From assembly GCF_015680405.1 (NCBI RefSeq), contig NZ_JADLJS010000017.1, forward strand, positions 41,978-105,977: 64,000 bases of DNA, in the 5' to 3' direction. Within the stretch, counting starts at the first letter, position 1, and every line of letters begins with the position of its first letter. The notes beneath the pieces are model-generated. The model had not been told where the DNA came from, did not search any database, and saw only the letters and a list, made by a program, of their open reading frames with translations. Shown piece by piece: positions 18,273-26,716 of this stretch. A program made the position numbers and the translations under genes. The stretch comes from Pseudomonas pudica (GTDB lineage: Bacteria; Pseudomonadota; Gammaproteobacteria; Pseudomonadales; Pseudomonadaceae).

Positions 18273-18791
18273 CTATAGGCCTAGCGGTAGCCCGATCAGG
18301 CTAACAAGGGTTCCAGAAAGGATTGCGACCGAATAAGGGAATGGCTTGGCTGCAACTTCATCCGATGCTGGTGCCAAATACGCCCCTGACCTCAACATCA
18401 ACCAGTAGCGTTGTAACGTCTGTTGCAACTGGCCACGCACGAGCACTATCAGGATCCCGAACATGCCACCGGCTATCAGGCTGAAAAGTGCAGCCGAAAG
18501 TACGTCGTACGGTGTAAGAAAAGCGCCGACCATGGCCATCAACTTGACGTCCCCGGCGGCCATTCCCCCCAACGCATACATCGGTAGAAATATGGCGAAC
18601 CCGATAAGCATACTCAGCACGCCATACCCCAATCCGGCGAGTGCTGCGGAGTAGACCTGGCCCGCCAACCCCAGCCCCAACCCCAACAGGATCAGGACGT
18701 TAGGGATGCGGTGGTGTCGAAGATCGCCCACCACCGCGATGCCTAGCAGCCCTAGCAGCACGACAATGGCGAACAGAGACTCTGCTGACAT
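18273..18791 (-). CDS. tadV: TadV/CpaA, prepilin peptidase (A24 family)
   Basis: This 172-residue polytopic membrane protease cleaves the Flp prepilin and pseudopilins. The two catalytic aspartates are Asp23 in VGDLRHHRIPN and Asp81 in GGMAAGDVKLMA, the GxGD-type pair. It lacks the N-terminal methyltransferase domain of PilD, as expected for the Tad branch. Five to six hydrophobic segments are visible. It lies 24 bases after the flp gene and 15 before the AAA+ ATPase gene. Confidence 0.93.
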   Translation of the reverse strand: MSAESLFAIVVLLGLLGIAVVGDLRHHRIPNVLILLGLGLGLAGQVYSAALAGLGYGVLSMLIGFAIFLPMYALGGMAAGDVKLMAMVGAFLTPYDVLSAALFSLIAGGMFGILIVLVRGQLQQTLQRYWLMLRSGAYLAPASDEVAAKPFPYSVAILSGTLVSLIGLPLGL

Positions 18792-18815
18792 TGCTGCATC
18801 CCCCCGTAGGGCTTA

Positions 18816-18995
18816 TTAGTTGACTGCGTTCACCAAGGCGGTGATTTTGGTAACTACTGCAGCACCCAATGAATCGAAAGCAGCAACTACAGCCAGCGTT
18901 ATCAGTCCCCCCGCCACGGCATATTCCACAATGGTCAGCCCGTCTTCGTCTTTGACGAACTTCATCACAGAAGCCTTGATTGTTTGCAGGTTCAT
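18816..18995 (-). CDS. flp: Flp-type major pilin
   Basis: This 59-residue prepilin has a 19-residue leader ending in Gly19. The mature protein starts LTIVEYAVAGG, with Glu24 and Tyr25 at mature positions 5 and 6, the canonical Flp motif. The rest is a single hydrophobic helix with a short tail. The ATG at 18995 has GAGGTG six bases upstream and was preferred over a GTG at 19004. It is first in the tad operon and its upstream region carries direct repeats likely to bind the divergent regulator. Confidence 0.96.
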   Translation of the reverse strand: MNLQTIKASVMKFVKDEDGLTIVEYAVAGGLITLAVVAAFDSLGAAVVTKITALVNAVN

Positions 18996-19442
18996 TTCGC
19001 TCACCTCGCTAAGGACATTATTTTTATTGCCAGGCAGTGGTGTTTTGCACTACCTGTTGCGAATCCTAGTCAGAGGGTGACAGCGGTGGTTAGGAGATTT
19101 TTGCGAATCGCTAGGACTTTTTTGCGGCCATTGGCCATCATCAAAAGGCGGCCACTGCCATCAGGAAAACAGGCAGGAAACCCGAATATGAGAACCACCT
19201 TCGTACGCATTTGCAGGCGGTCGGAAAAAGTTCCTGGTACTTTTGTTCAAAGCCGACAGGCGGTCATCAAGCTCACAGGCCAGACCAGGTGCGGAACGTG
19301 TCTAACATCAAGATCTTACGACAGACTTAGATCGCTCTAATCGAAAAAGATATAAGGTAATAACCAAATCGCTCAGCGACTTGATAGTGTTTTGACAATA
19401 CTGCTGCTCGTAAGGAAACTCCCAGCACAAGGTTAAGTCACG
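18996..19442. promoter_or_regulatory. flp / AraC-regulator divergent control region with phased direct repeats
   Basis: This gap of about 440 bases separates the divergent flp and regulator genes and contains no credible gene. TAGGAGATTTTTGCG (19091-19105) and TAGGACTTTTTTGCG (19112-19126) agree at 13 of 15 bases with a 21-base period, the two-turn spacing typical of AraC-family operators. TTGCGAATC-CTAG also recurs at 19057 and 19101. CAGGCGGTC occurs at 19214-19222 and 19257-19265. TTGACA (19392-19397) may be a -35 for the regulator gene. Confidence 0.55.
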
Positions 19443-20321
19443 ATGTCTAACCCGGGCACAAAGCCGCTGCTGTTGTGGTTCGATCTGACACGCGATCATT
19501 CCACCGAAGCGTTGATGGCGCAGTTCAGTCATGTCTGCGATTGCAAACTGGCGAAGGCAGTCGCGCCTTCCGAACGCCAGCAGGCAGACATGATCTGCAT
19601 GCATTTCGATCGCCCCGACACCCTCAACCTCAACCTTCTGCTGGAAGTGAAACGCAACTCACCTTCCATCCCGGTCACCATGTTCACAGTGCAACACTCC
19701 GAAGAACTGGCCGTCTGGGCCATGCGTTCGCGGGTCTGGGAGTATCTGGTACTGCCGCTGACAAGCGGTGAGAAAAGCCGCTACATCGATGTCCTCAAGC
19801 AGCTTTGCGACATACGCCGCGCCAGCAGGAGCTCAGGCCATGCGCAGCGCATCGACCACCTTCCCTCCCTGCCGGACAGCATTCGCCTGACCGGCGAACA
19901 CCACAAACACCAAGCGCTCAGCAAGGTCATGCCGTATATCGACCAGCACTTTCGCGAATGCATCGATCAAAAAGACCTCGCACAGCGCTGCGGCATGACC
20001 ACGGCCCGCTTCAGCCGCCTGTTCAAGGAAGTCAACGGTGTGGGTTTTCTGGATTACATCCTGAGCAAGCGCATGAACCTGGCCATGGACCTGCTCGTCA
20101 ACAGCCAGATGCCGATTACCAGCATCGGCTATGAGGCCGGCTTCAAGGACCCGTCCTACTTCGCCCGTGCCTTCAAGCAGGTCAGCAATTGCACACCCAG
20201 CGAATACCGCCAGGCCCGCCAGCTCGGGGCGTCGGCCGGCGAAACCGAGCCCCTGAAAGGTACGAATGCGCCACTTATGGATAACGTGTTACCGAGTGCG
20301 GCGCTTCACAAGAGCCGCTGA
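19443..20321 (+). CDS. AraC-type regulator with degenerate receiver domain
   Basis: The 292-residue protein has an N-terminal receiver-like domain (about 7-120) and a C-terminal AraC/XylS DNA-binding domain (about 160-258, with two helix-turn-helix units including ITSIGYEAGFKDPSYFARAFK). In the receiver part the usual acidic pair is absent, the candidate phosphorylation site is only CMHFD (Asp56), and the conserved Lys of the K-P motif is Leu104 (YLVLPL). Phosphorylation-independent control is therefore likely. It is divergent from flp and is the best candidate to activate the tad operon, which is inference from position. Confidence 0.88.
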   Translation: MSNPGTKPLLLWFDLTRDHSTEALMAQFSHVCDCKLAKAVAPSERQQADMICMHFDRPDTLNLNLLLEVKRNSPSIPVTMFTVQHSEELAVWAMRSRVWEYLVLPLTSGEKSRYIDVLKQLCDIRRASRSSGHAQRIDHLPSLPDSIRLTGEHHKHQALSKVMPYIDQHFRECIDQKDLAQRCGMTTARFSRLFKEVNGVGFLDYILSKRMNLAMDLLVNSQMPITSIGYEAGFKDPSYFARAFKQVSNCTPSEYRQARQLGASAGETEPLKGTNAPLMDNVLPSAALHKSR

Positions 20322-20325
20322 GGAA

Positions 20326-21549
20326 TCACACGTCAGGCAGCAACCCATCCGCCCGCAACAGCGTCTCCAGGCAATGCTCCTGCACTCCGTAAAAAGCCTT
20401 GAGCTGCCCGATCTTCTCCAGCAACGCGCCGTTGTTCCCTGCCTGGCGCCGCTTCACCGCAAGAATCATCTTGTTCTTGTTGGTGTGCTCCAGCGAGATG
20501 AACTCGAACACCTTGGTCTCGTACCCGCAGGCTTCCAGGTACAGCGCGCGCAGGCTGTCGGTCAGCATCTCGGCCTGCTGGCCCAGGTGCAGGCCGTACT
20601 GCAGCATCGGTTGCAACAACCCCGGGCTGTGCAGTTGCGGGCGGATCTGCTTGTGGCAGCACGGCGAGCACATGATGATTGCGGCGTTGCAGCGGATGCC
20701 GGTGTGGATGGCGTAGTCGGTGGCGATGTCGCAGGCATGCAGGGCAATCATGACTTCGATGGCCTCAGGCACCACGCTACGCACGTCACCACACTGGAAC
20801 TCCAGGCCCGGGTGCTCAAGGCGCAAGGCGGCAGCGTTGCACAGGTCGACCATGTCCTGGCGCAGCTCTACGCCGGTTACCTGAGCTTCGCGGCCCAGGC
20901 TGTTGCGCAGGTAGTCGTGCATGGCAAAGGTCAGGTAGCCCTTGCCAGAGCCGAAGTCGGCCACCCGCAGCGCCTGCTCCACCGGCACCGGGGCGTTGGC
21001 CAGGGCGTGGTCGAAAACTTCGATGAACTTGTTGATCTGCTTCCACTTGCGCGACATTGACGGGATCAGAGCGCCTTGTGCGTCAGTCACGCCGAGGTCA
21101 CGTAGGAACGGCCGTGACAGCTCCAGGTAGCGCTTCTTCTCGCGGTCATGGCCACTGCTGCTGGCAGCTTCGCGCGGTGCCTGTGCGCCGTGGCGCTGGA
21201 GCATGGGCTTGCCCTTCTTGCTGAAGGTCAGCTGCACTTCACCGTCTGCGTCGAACAGGTGCGCGTTGCGGAAGCTTTCCGGCAGCAATTCGGCGACCAG
21301 CGCCTGAGCCTGGTCCAGCGCCAGGTTGCGGGTGATATCGCGGGTCTGGTGGCGGTAGACCAGCGACAGGCACGGCTGGCCCTTGACCTGCAGCGGCTTG
21401 GCAATGATCCGTTGCAACGTCTGGTCGGCACCGACATGGCGCGCCAATACCAGTTTGACCAGGGTATTGCCATGCAGGGCGGCATTCAGCAGGTCGAGAA
21501 ACTGGGTGCGCGCATCCGGCGCGGATGGGGCAGAAGAACTGGCGGACAT
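20326..21549 (-). CDS. SAM-dependent methyltransferase (class I, Methyltransf_32-like)
   Basis: The 407-residue protein has an N-terminal region of about 150 residues without recognisable motifs, then a class I methyltransferase domain: DFGSGKGYLTFAMHDYL is motif I and GVELRQDMVDLCN the following acidic strand. CSPCCHKQIRP near residue 310 is characteristic of the METTL25-like group, whose members are thought to act on RNA or RNA-associated substrates. The substrate here is unknown. It is convergent with the AraC regulator, whose stop codon lies 4 bases away. Confidence 0.82.
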   Translation of the reverse strand: MSASSSAPSAPDARTQFLDLLNAALHGNTLVKLVLARHVGADQTLQRIIAKPLQVKGQPCLSLVYRHQTRDITRNLALDQAQALVAELLPESFRNAHLFDADGEVQLTFSKKGKPMLQRHGAQAPREAASSSGHDREKKRYLELSRPFLRDLGVTDAQGALIPSMSRKWKQINKFIEVFDHALANAPVPVEQALRVADFGSGKGYLTFAMHDYLRNSLGREAQVTGVELRQDMVDLCNAAALRLEHPGLEFQCGDVRSVVPEAIEVMIALHACDIATDYAIHTGIRCNAAIIMCSPCCHKQIRPQLHSPGLLQPMLQYGLHLGQQAEMLTDSLRALYLEACGYETKVFEFISLEHTNKNKMILAVKRRQAGNNGALLEKIGQLKAFYGVQEHCLETLLRADGLLPDV

Positions 21550-21751
21550 GGAAAAACGGTGCCTCGGATAGCGGGGAGCGCTTGGCGCAATGCACGCATT
21601 CTACAGGGTGCTCAACTTCCTGTGGGAGATAGCCCAGTCCTTTGGGCTGCGCTGTCGCGTAGGGAACTGAATTCGCAAGCGGTCCGCGTACCCTGTGAGA
21701 GCGGCTTTAGCCGCGAAGAATCCAACGCGGTGCAAGGCACCGGACGCCGAC
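21550..21751. repeat. gap with degenerate REP halves
   Basis: Contains fragments of REP hairpins (CCTGTGGGAGATAGCCC near 21620-21640 and TGTGAGAGCGGCTTTAGCCGCGAAG near 21690-21720). No gene is seen. Confidence 0.45.
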
Positions 21752-22369
21752 TCAATCGAGAATCACCAACCGGTTGGGCAACTCGTTACGTGCATGGGTA
21801 GGCGGCACATGTTCGCTGAGCAGTTCGCCGCACGCCTCGATGCACTCGACAAACCCCTGCAAGGTGCGGCCCTGGCGTACCTGTTCGGCAAGGCGGGCGA
21901 CGATGGCCGCGCGGGCGGTGGCATCCAGATGGCGCTCGATACCGCGGTCGACAAGGATCTCCACATGCCGCTCTGCCTCGCTGACGAAGATCAGTACACC
22001 CGTGGCACCAGCAGTGCGCTGCAGGTTCTGTTCGCGAAACTGCTGGCGGGCCAGGCGCGAAGCACGCCAGCGGCGCAGGGCCCGGGGGATCAGCCAGCCG
22101 GCCAGGCGTGGGCTGCGCAACAGCAGGCACAAGCCGACGAACAGCAGCACATTGGCCACCAGCAAGCCACGCACTCCGGGCCAACCCAGCAGCCATTGCA
22201 ACAGGGCCGGCACGGCCAGCGCCAGCACGGCGGCCCAGAACAACGGCCAGTAGGCATAGTCGTCGGCCCGGCGGGCCAGCACCGTCACCAGTTCGGCATC
22301 GGTGCGCCGTTCGGCACGGGCAATGGCTTCGGCGATCTGGCGCTGATGGTATTCATCGAGGGGGGTCAT
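21752..22369 (-). CDS. TPM-domain membrane protein
   Basis: The 205-residue protein starts MTPLDEYHQRQIAEAIARAERRTDAELVTVLARRADDY, the start of a TPM (TLP18.3/Psb32/MOLO-1) domain. It has two membrane helices (about 38-80) and the C-terminal half of the domain with TAGATGVLIFVSEAERHVEILVDRGI. TPM proteins are extracytoplasmic or membrane proteins, some with acid phosphatase activity. The frame stays open far upstream on this strand, but only from 22369 does the reading look like a protein. The usual partners lemA and a second TPM gene are not next to it. Confidence 0.85.
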   Translation of the reverse strand: MTPLDEYHQRQIAEAIARAERRTDAELVTVLARRADDYAYWPLFWAAVLALAVPALLQWLLGWPGVRGLLVANVLLFVGLCLLLRSPRLAGWLIPRALRRWRASRLARQQFREQNLQRTAGATGVLIFVSEAERHVEILVDRGIERHLDATARAAIVARLAEQVRQGRTLQGFVECIEACGELLSEHVPPTHARNELPNRLVILD

Positions 22370-22555
22370 GCCGTCGGTCTCTTGAGCGTTCTTATAGTTG
22401 TTGTCCCGGCATTCGGGGCTTCGTCCGCAGGCGACATATTCAGGCATAATCCGCCGCTGGAAGAAATGCCTGCAAATCGTACAACAATAGCCGCCTGAAA
22501 ACTTCGGCCGCGCGCGTATCACCGTGGATACGGCAGAGGCCCCACAACGGAATTG

Positions 22556-24847
22556 ATGATGAAACTGTCTTTGCTGGGCCTGGCCATGGGCCTTGCCAGT
22601 CAGGCGGCCCTCGCCGCCCCCTCCGCCCCGCCCCTGCAGGACAAGCAGGCGTTCATCGACCATCTGGTCAGCCAGATGACCGAAGCCGAGAAGATCGGCC
22701 AGTTGCGCCTGATCAGCATCGGCCCGGAAATGCCCCGCGACAAGATCCGCGAGGAAATCGCCGCCGGCCGCATCGGTGGCACCTTCAACTCGCGTACCGC
22801 GCCCGAGAACCGGCCGATGCAGGACGCGGCCATGCGCAGCCGCCTGAAGATCCCGATGTTCTTTGCCTACGATACCGTCCACGGCGAACGCACCATTTTC
22901 CCGATCGGCCTGGGCATGGCCGCGACCTGGGACATGGACGCCATCGCCAAGGTCGGCCGCACCGCCGCCATCGAAGCCGCGGCTGATGCCCTGGACATGA
23001 CCTTCGCGCCGATGGTCGACATCGCCCGCGACCCGCGCTGGGGTCGTACGAGTGAAGGCTTTGGCGAAGACACCTACCTGACCTCGAAGATCGGCCAGGT
23101 GATGGTCCGTTCGTTCCAGGGCAGCAGCCCGGCCAACCCCGACAGCATCATGGCCATCGTCAAGCACTTCGCCCTGTATGGCGCAGTGGAAGGCGGGCGC
23201 GACTACAACACGGTCGATATGAGCCTGCCGAAAATGTACAACGACTACCTGCCGCCCTACCGCGCCGCGCTCGACGCTGGTGCCGGCGGGGTGATGGTGG
23301 CGTTGAACTCGATCAACGGCGTGCCGGCCACCTCCAATACCTGGCTGATGAATGACCTGCTGCGCAAGGAGTGGGGCTTCAAGGGCGTGACCATCAGCGA
23401 CCACGGCGCCATCCAGGAGCTGATCCGCCATGGCGTCGCCCGCGATGGCCGCGAAGCCGCCAAACTGGCGATCAAGGCCGGCATCGACATGAGCATGAAC
23501 GACACCCTGTACGGCGAGGAGCTGCCCGGCCTGCTGAAGTCCGGCGAAGTGACCCAGGGCGAGTTGGACCAGGCGGTGCGCGAAGTACTGGGTGCCAAGT
23601 ACGACATGGGCCTGTTCAAGGACCCGTACGTGCGCATCGGCAAGGCCGAGACCGACCTGAAGGACTACTACGGCAACGACCGCCTGCACCGCGAAGCCGC
23701 GCGTGACGTGGCGCGCCGCAGCCTGGTGCTGCTGGAAAACCGCAACCAGACCCTGCCGCTGAAAAAGGCCGGCACCATCGCTTTGGTCGGCCCGCTGGCC
23801 GATGCGCCGATCGACATGATGGGCAGCTGGGCAGCCGACGGCAAACCAGCGCACTCGGTGACCGTGCGCGAAGGCTTGCGCCGCGCCGTGGAGGGCAAGG
23901 CCAAGCTGGTCTACGCCAAAGGTTCCAACGTCACCGGCGACAAGGCGATGTTCGATTACCTGAACTTCCTCAACTTCGATGCCCCGGAAATCGTCGACGA
24001 CCCGCGCCCGCCAGCGGTGCTGATCGACGAGGCGGTGAAGGCGGCGAAGCAGTCCGATGTGGTGGTGGCAGTGGTCGGTGAATCCCGCGGCATGTCCCAC
24101 GAGTCGTCGAGCCGTACCACCCTGGAAATCCCGGCCAGCCAGCGGGAGCTGATCAAGGCCCTGAAGGCCACCGGCAAGCCGCTGGTCCTGGTACTGATGA
24201 ACGGCCGCCCACTGTCGATTGCCTGGGAGCGCGAGCAGGCCGACGCCATTCTGGAAACCTGGTTCGCCGGTACCGAGGGCGGCAACGCGATTGCCGACGT
24301 GCTGTTCGGCGATTACAACCCGTCCGGCAAGCTGGCCATCACCTTCCCGCGTTCGGTCGGGCAGATCCCGATGTACTACAACCACACCCGTATTGGCCGG
24401 CCCTTCACGCCGGGCAAGCCGGGCAACTACACCTCGCAGTACTTCGAGGAGCCCAATGGCCCGCTGTACCCGTTCGGCTATGGCCTGAGCTACAGCAGCT
24501 TCGAGCTGTCGGGGCTGAAGCTGTCGAACAAGGACCTCAAGCGTGGCGACACGCTGGAAGCCAAGGTGACGGTGAAGAACACCGGCAAGGTGGCAGGCGA
24601 GACCGTGGTGCAGCTGTACCTGCAGGATGTATCGGCATCGATGAGCCGCCCGGTGAAGGAACTGAGGAACTTCCAGAAGCTGATGCTCAAGCCTGGCGAA
24701 TCGCGCACGTTGAGCTTTCGCATCAGCGAAGAAGACCTGAAGTTCTACAATGGCCAGCTGCAGCGGGTTGCCGAACCAGGGGAATTCAATGTACAGGTCG
24801 GGCTGGATTCCCAGGCGGTGCAGCAGCAGAGCTTTGAACTGCTGTAA
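22556..24847 (+). CDS. bglX: BglX, periplasmic beta-glucosidase (GH3)
   Basis: This 763-residue exported enzyme has a signal peptide ending near LASQAALA. The GH3 N-terminal domain carries the nucleophile Asp282 in GFKGVTISDHG (numbered from the ATG at 22556) and KHFALYGAVEGGRDYN. The GH3 C-terminal domain contains SRGMSHESSSRTTLEIP, and a fibronectin type III-like domain forms the last 70 residues. It hydrolyses beta-linked gluco-oligosaccharides in the periplasm. A second in-frame ATG follows immediately. It is divergent from the TPM gene and followed by a REP pair. Confidence 0.95.
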   Translation: MMKLSLLGLAMGLASQAALAAPSAPPLQDKQAFIDHLVSQMTEAEKIGQLRLISIGPEMPRDKIREEIAAGRIGGTFNSRTAPENRPMQDAAMRSRLKIPMFFAYDTVHGERTIFPIGLGMAATWDMDAIAKVGRTAAIEAAADALDMTFAPMVDIARDPRWGRTSEGFGEDTYLTSKIGQVMVRSFQGSSPANPDSIMAIVKHFALYGAVEGGRDYNTVDMSLPKMYNDYLPPYRAALDAGAGGVMVALNSINGVPATSNTWLMNDLLRKEWGFKGVTISDHGAIQELIRHGVARDGREAAKLAIKAGIDMSMNDTLYGEELPGLLKSGEVTQGELDQAVREVLGAKYDMGLFKDPYVRIGKAETDLKDYYGNDRLHREAARDVARRSLVLLENRNQTLPLKKAGTIALVGPLADAPIDMMGSWAADGKPAHSVTVREGLRRAVEGKAKLVYAKGSNVTGDKAMFDYLNFLNFDAPEIVDDPRPPAVLIDEAVKAAKQSDVVVAVVGESRGMSHESSSRTTLEIPASQRELIKALKATGKPLVLVLMNGRPLSIAWEREQADAILETWFAGTEGGNAIADVLFGDYNPSGKLAITFPRSVGQIPMYYNHTRIGRPFTPGKPGNYTSQYFEEPNGPLYPFGYGLSYSSFELSGLKLSNKDLKRGDTLEAKVTVKNTGKVAGETVVQLYLQDVSASMSRPVKELRNFQKLMLKPGESRTLSFRISEEDLKFYNGQLQRVAEPGEFNVQVGLDSQAVQQQSFELL

Positions 24848-24861
24848 TTGACAGGTTTTGC

Positions 24862-24930
24862 CTGTACCGGCCTCTTCGCGGTTAAACCCGATACCTGTGG
24901 GAGCGTGTTCACCCGCGAAGAGGCCGGCCC
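24862..24930. repeat. REP pair (short)
   Basis: CGGCCTCTTCGCGG...CTGTGGGAGCG...CGCGAAGAGGCCGG inverted pair between bglX and dctB. Confidence 0.85.
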
Positions 24931-24958
24931 TGATATCTCATTCATCCGGATCCGCCCC

Positions 24959-26716
24959 ATGCCCTTTTCCGTTCGCGCCCTGCGTCTGGGGCTGATCACC
25001 CTGCTTATCGTGCTGGGCACCGCCCTCAGCGCCAGCTGGGCCATGCACCAGGCCAAGCGCCAGGCCATGGAAGCCGACGCCCAGCGTGCCAGTCAGCAGT
25101 TGGGCCTGTACGCCAATGCCCTGCACACGCTGATCGATCGCTACCGCGCCCTGCCCGCCGTGCTGGCGCTGGACCCGGAACTGATCGCCGCCCTGCGCGG
25201 CCCGGTCAGCGAACCGGTGCAGGACGCCCTGAACCGCAAGCTCGAACGCATCAATGGCGCCGCCAACTCCTCCACCCTCGAACTGCTCGACCGCACCGGC
25301 CTGGCCATCGCCGCCAGCAACTGGCGGTTGCCCAGCAGCTACGTGGGCTCCAATTATGGTTTTCGCCCCTACTTCAAGCAGACCCGCAGCCAGGGCAGTG
25401 GTCGCTTCTACGCCGTGGGCGTGACCAGCGGCGTGCCCGGCTACTTCCTCGCCAGCGCGGTGAACGACGAGCATGGCCGCTTCCTCGGCGCCATGGTGGT
25501 GAAACTGGAGTTTCCCGAACTGGAACGCGAGTGGCGTCAGGGCAGCGACATCCTGCTGGTCAGCGATGCCCGCGGTATCACCTTCATCGCCAACCAGGAC
25601 GGCTGGCGCTACCGTGAACTGCAGCCGCTCAGTGGCGCCGACCGTGCCGAACTGGCCGAAACCCGTCAGTACGACAAGCAACCGCTGGTGCCGTTGCAGC
25701 ACCAGGTGCTGACCCGCTTTGCCGCCAATAGCACCCTCAGCCGCGTGCAAGGCCCGGAGGGCAGCGCCGAGTACCTGTGGGAAAGCCTGCCGCTGGAAGG
25801 TGAAAACTGGACCTTGCATCTGCTGCGCAAGCCGCAGGTAGCCGCCGACGGTCGCAATGCCGCCCTCGGCGCCGCCGCCGTATGGCTGAGCCTGGTGTTC
25901 GCTGCGCTGTTCGTCAGCCAGCGCCTGCGCCTGGCCCGCCTGCGCCAGCGCAGCCGGGAGGAGCTCAAGCGCCAGGTCGAGGAGCGCACCCGTGAGCTGC
26001 GCACCGCCCAGGAGGGGCTGGTGCAATCGGCCAAGCTGGCCGCGCTGGGGCAAATGTCGGCAGCCATGGCCCATGAAATCAACCAGCCGCTGACCACTCA
26101 GCGCATGCAGCTGGAAACCTTGCGCCTGCTGCTCGACCATGGCCGAATTGACGAAGCACGCCAGGCACTGGAGCCGCTGGAACAGATGCTCACGCGCATG
26201 GCTGCGCTCACCAGCCACCTGAAAACCTTCGCCCGCAACAGCCCGGTCGGCCTGCGCGAGCGCCTCGACCTGGCCAACGTGGTCGACCAGGCCCTGCATC
26301 TGCTGGAAGCACGCATTCGCAGCGAAGAAGTGGAAATAGCCCTGTACCTGGCGCGCCCGGCCTGGGTACGCGGCGATGCCATTCGCCTGGAGCAGGTGCT
26401 GATCAACCTGCTGCACAATGCCCTCGACGCCATGGCCGACAAACGCTACAAACGCCTGGAGATCCGCATCGAGCCCGACGGCGAGCTGTGGCGCCTGAGC
26501 GTGCTGGATTCGGGTGGCGGCATTGCCGAGGACGACCTGGCCAAGGTCTTCGACCCGTTCTTCACCACCAAGCCGGTGGGCGAAGGCCTGGGGCTGGGCC
26601 TGGCCATTTCCTACGGTATCGTCCACGAGGCCGGCGGCCAGCTGCAGGCCGAAAACCTGCCTGGCGGCGCGCGCTTCAGCCTTACCCTGCCCCGTGACCT
26701 GGAGCCTGTATGTTGA
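24959..26716 (+). CDS. dctB: DctB-type sensor histidine kinase
   Basis: This 585-residue inner-membrane kinase has a helix at about 10-27, a large periplasmic double-PAS sensor (about 30-290, with SSYVGSNYGFRPYFKQ and FYAVGVTSGVPGYFLA as in dicarboxylate sensors), a second helix near 300-322, a coiled segment, then HisKA with phospho-acceptor His372 in MSAAMAHEINQP. The ATPase domain has an N box, DSGGGIAEDD and GLGLGLAIS. It should sense C4- or C5-dicarboxylates. The stop overlaps the start of dctD by seven bases. A MifS-like (alpha-ketoglutarate) role is equally likely given the downstream permease. Confidence 0.9.
   Translation: MPFSVRALRLGLITLLIVLGTALSASWAMHQAKRQAMEADAQRASQQLGLYANALHTLIDRYRALPAVLALDPELIAALRGPVSEPVQDALNRKLERINGAANSSTLELLDRTGLAIAASNWRLPSSYVGSNYGFRPYFKQTRSQGSGRFYAVGVTSGVPGYFLASAVNDEHGRFLGAMVVKLEFPELEREWRQGSDILLVSDARGITFIANQDGWRYRELQPLSGADRAELAETRQYDKQPLVPLQHQVLTRFAANSTLSRVQGPEGSAEYLWESLPLEGENWTLHLLRKPQVAADGRNAALGAAAVWLSLVFAALFVSQRLRLARLRQRSREELKRQVEERTRELRTAQEGLVQSAKLAALGQMSAAMAHEINQPLTTQRMQLETLRLLLDHGRIDEARQALEPLEQMLTRMAALTSHLKTFARNSPVGLRERLDLANVVDQALHLLEARIRSEEVEIALYLARPAWVRGDAIRLEQVLINLLHNALDAMADKRYKRLEIRIEPDGELWRLSVLDSGGGIAEDDLAKVFDPFFTTKPVGEGLGLGLAISYGIVHEAGGQLQAENLPGGARFSLTLPRDLEPVC

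Noticed and set aside
21752..24385. Minus-strand open frame of 877 codons running through bglX
   Set aside because: Only the part from 22369 down is protein-like (TPM domain). The rest is the antisense of bglX, open because of high GC codon bias.
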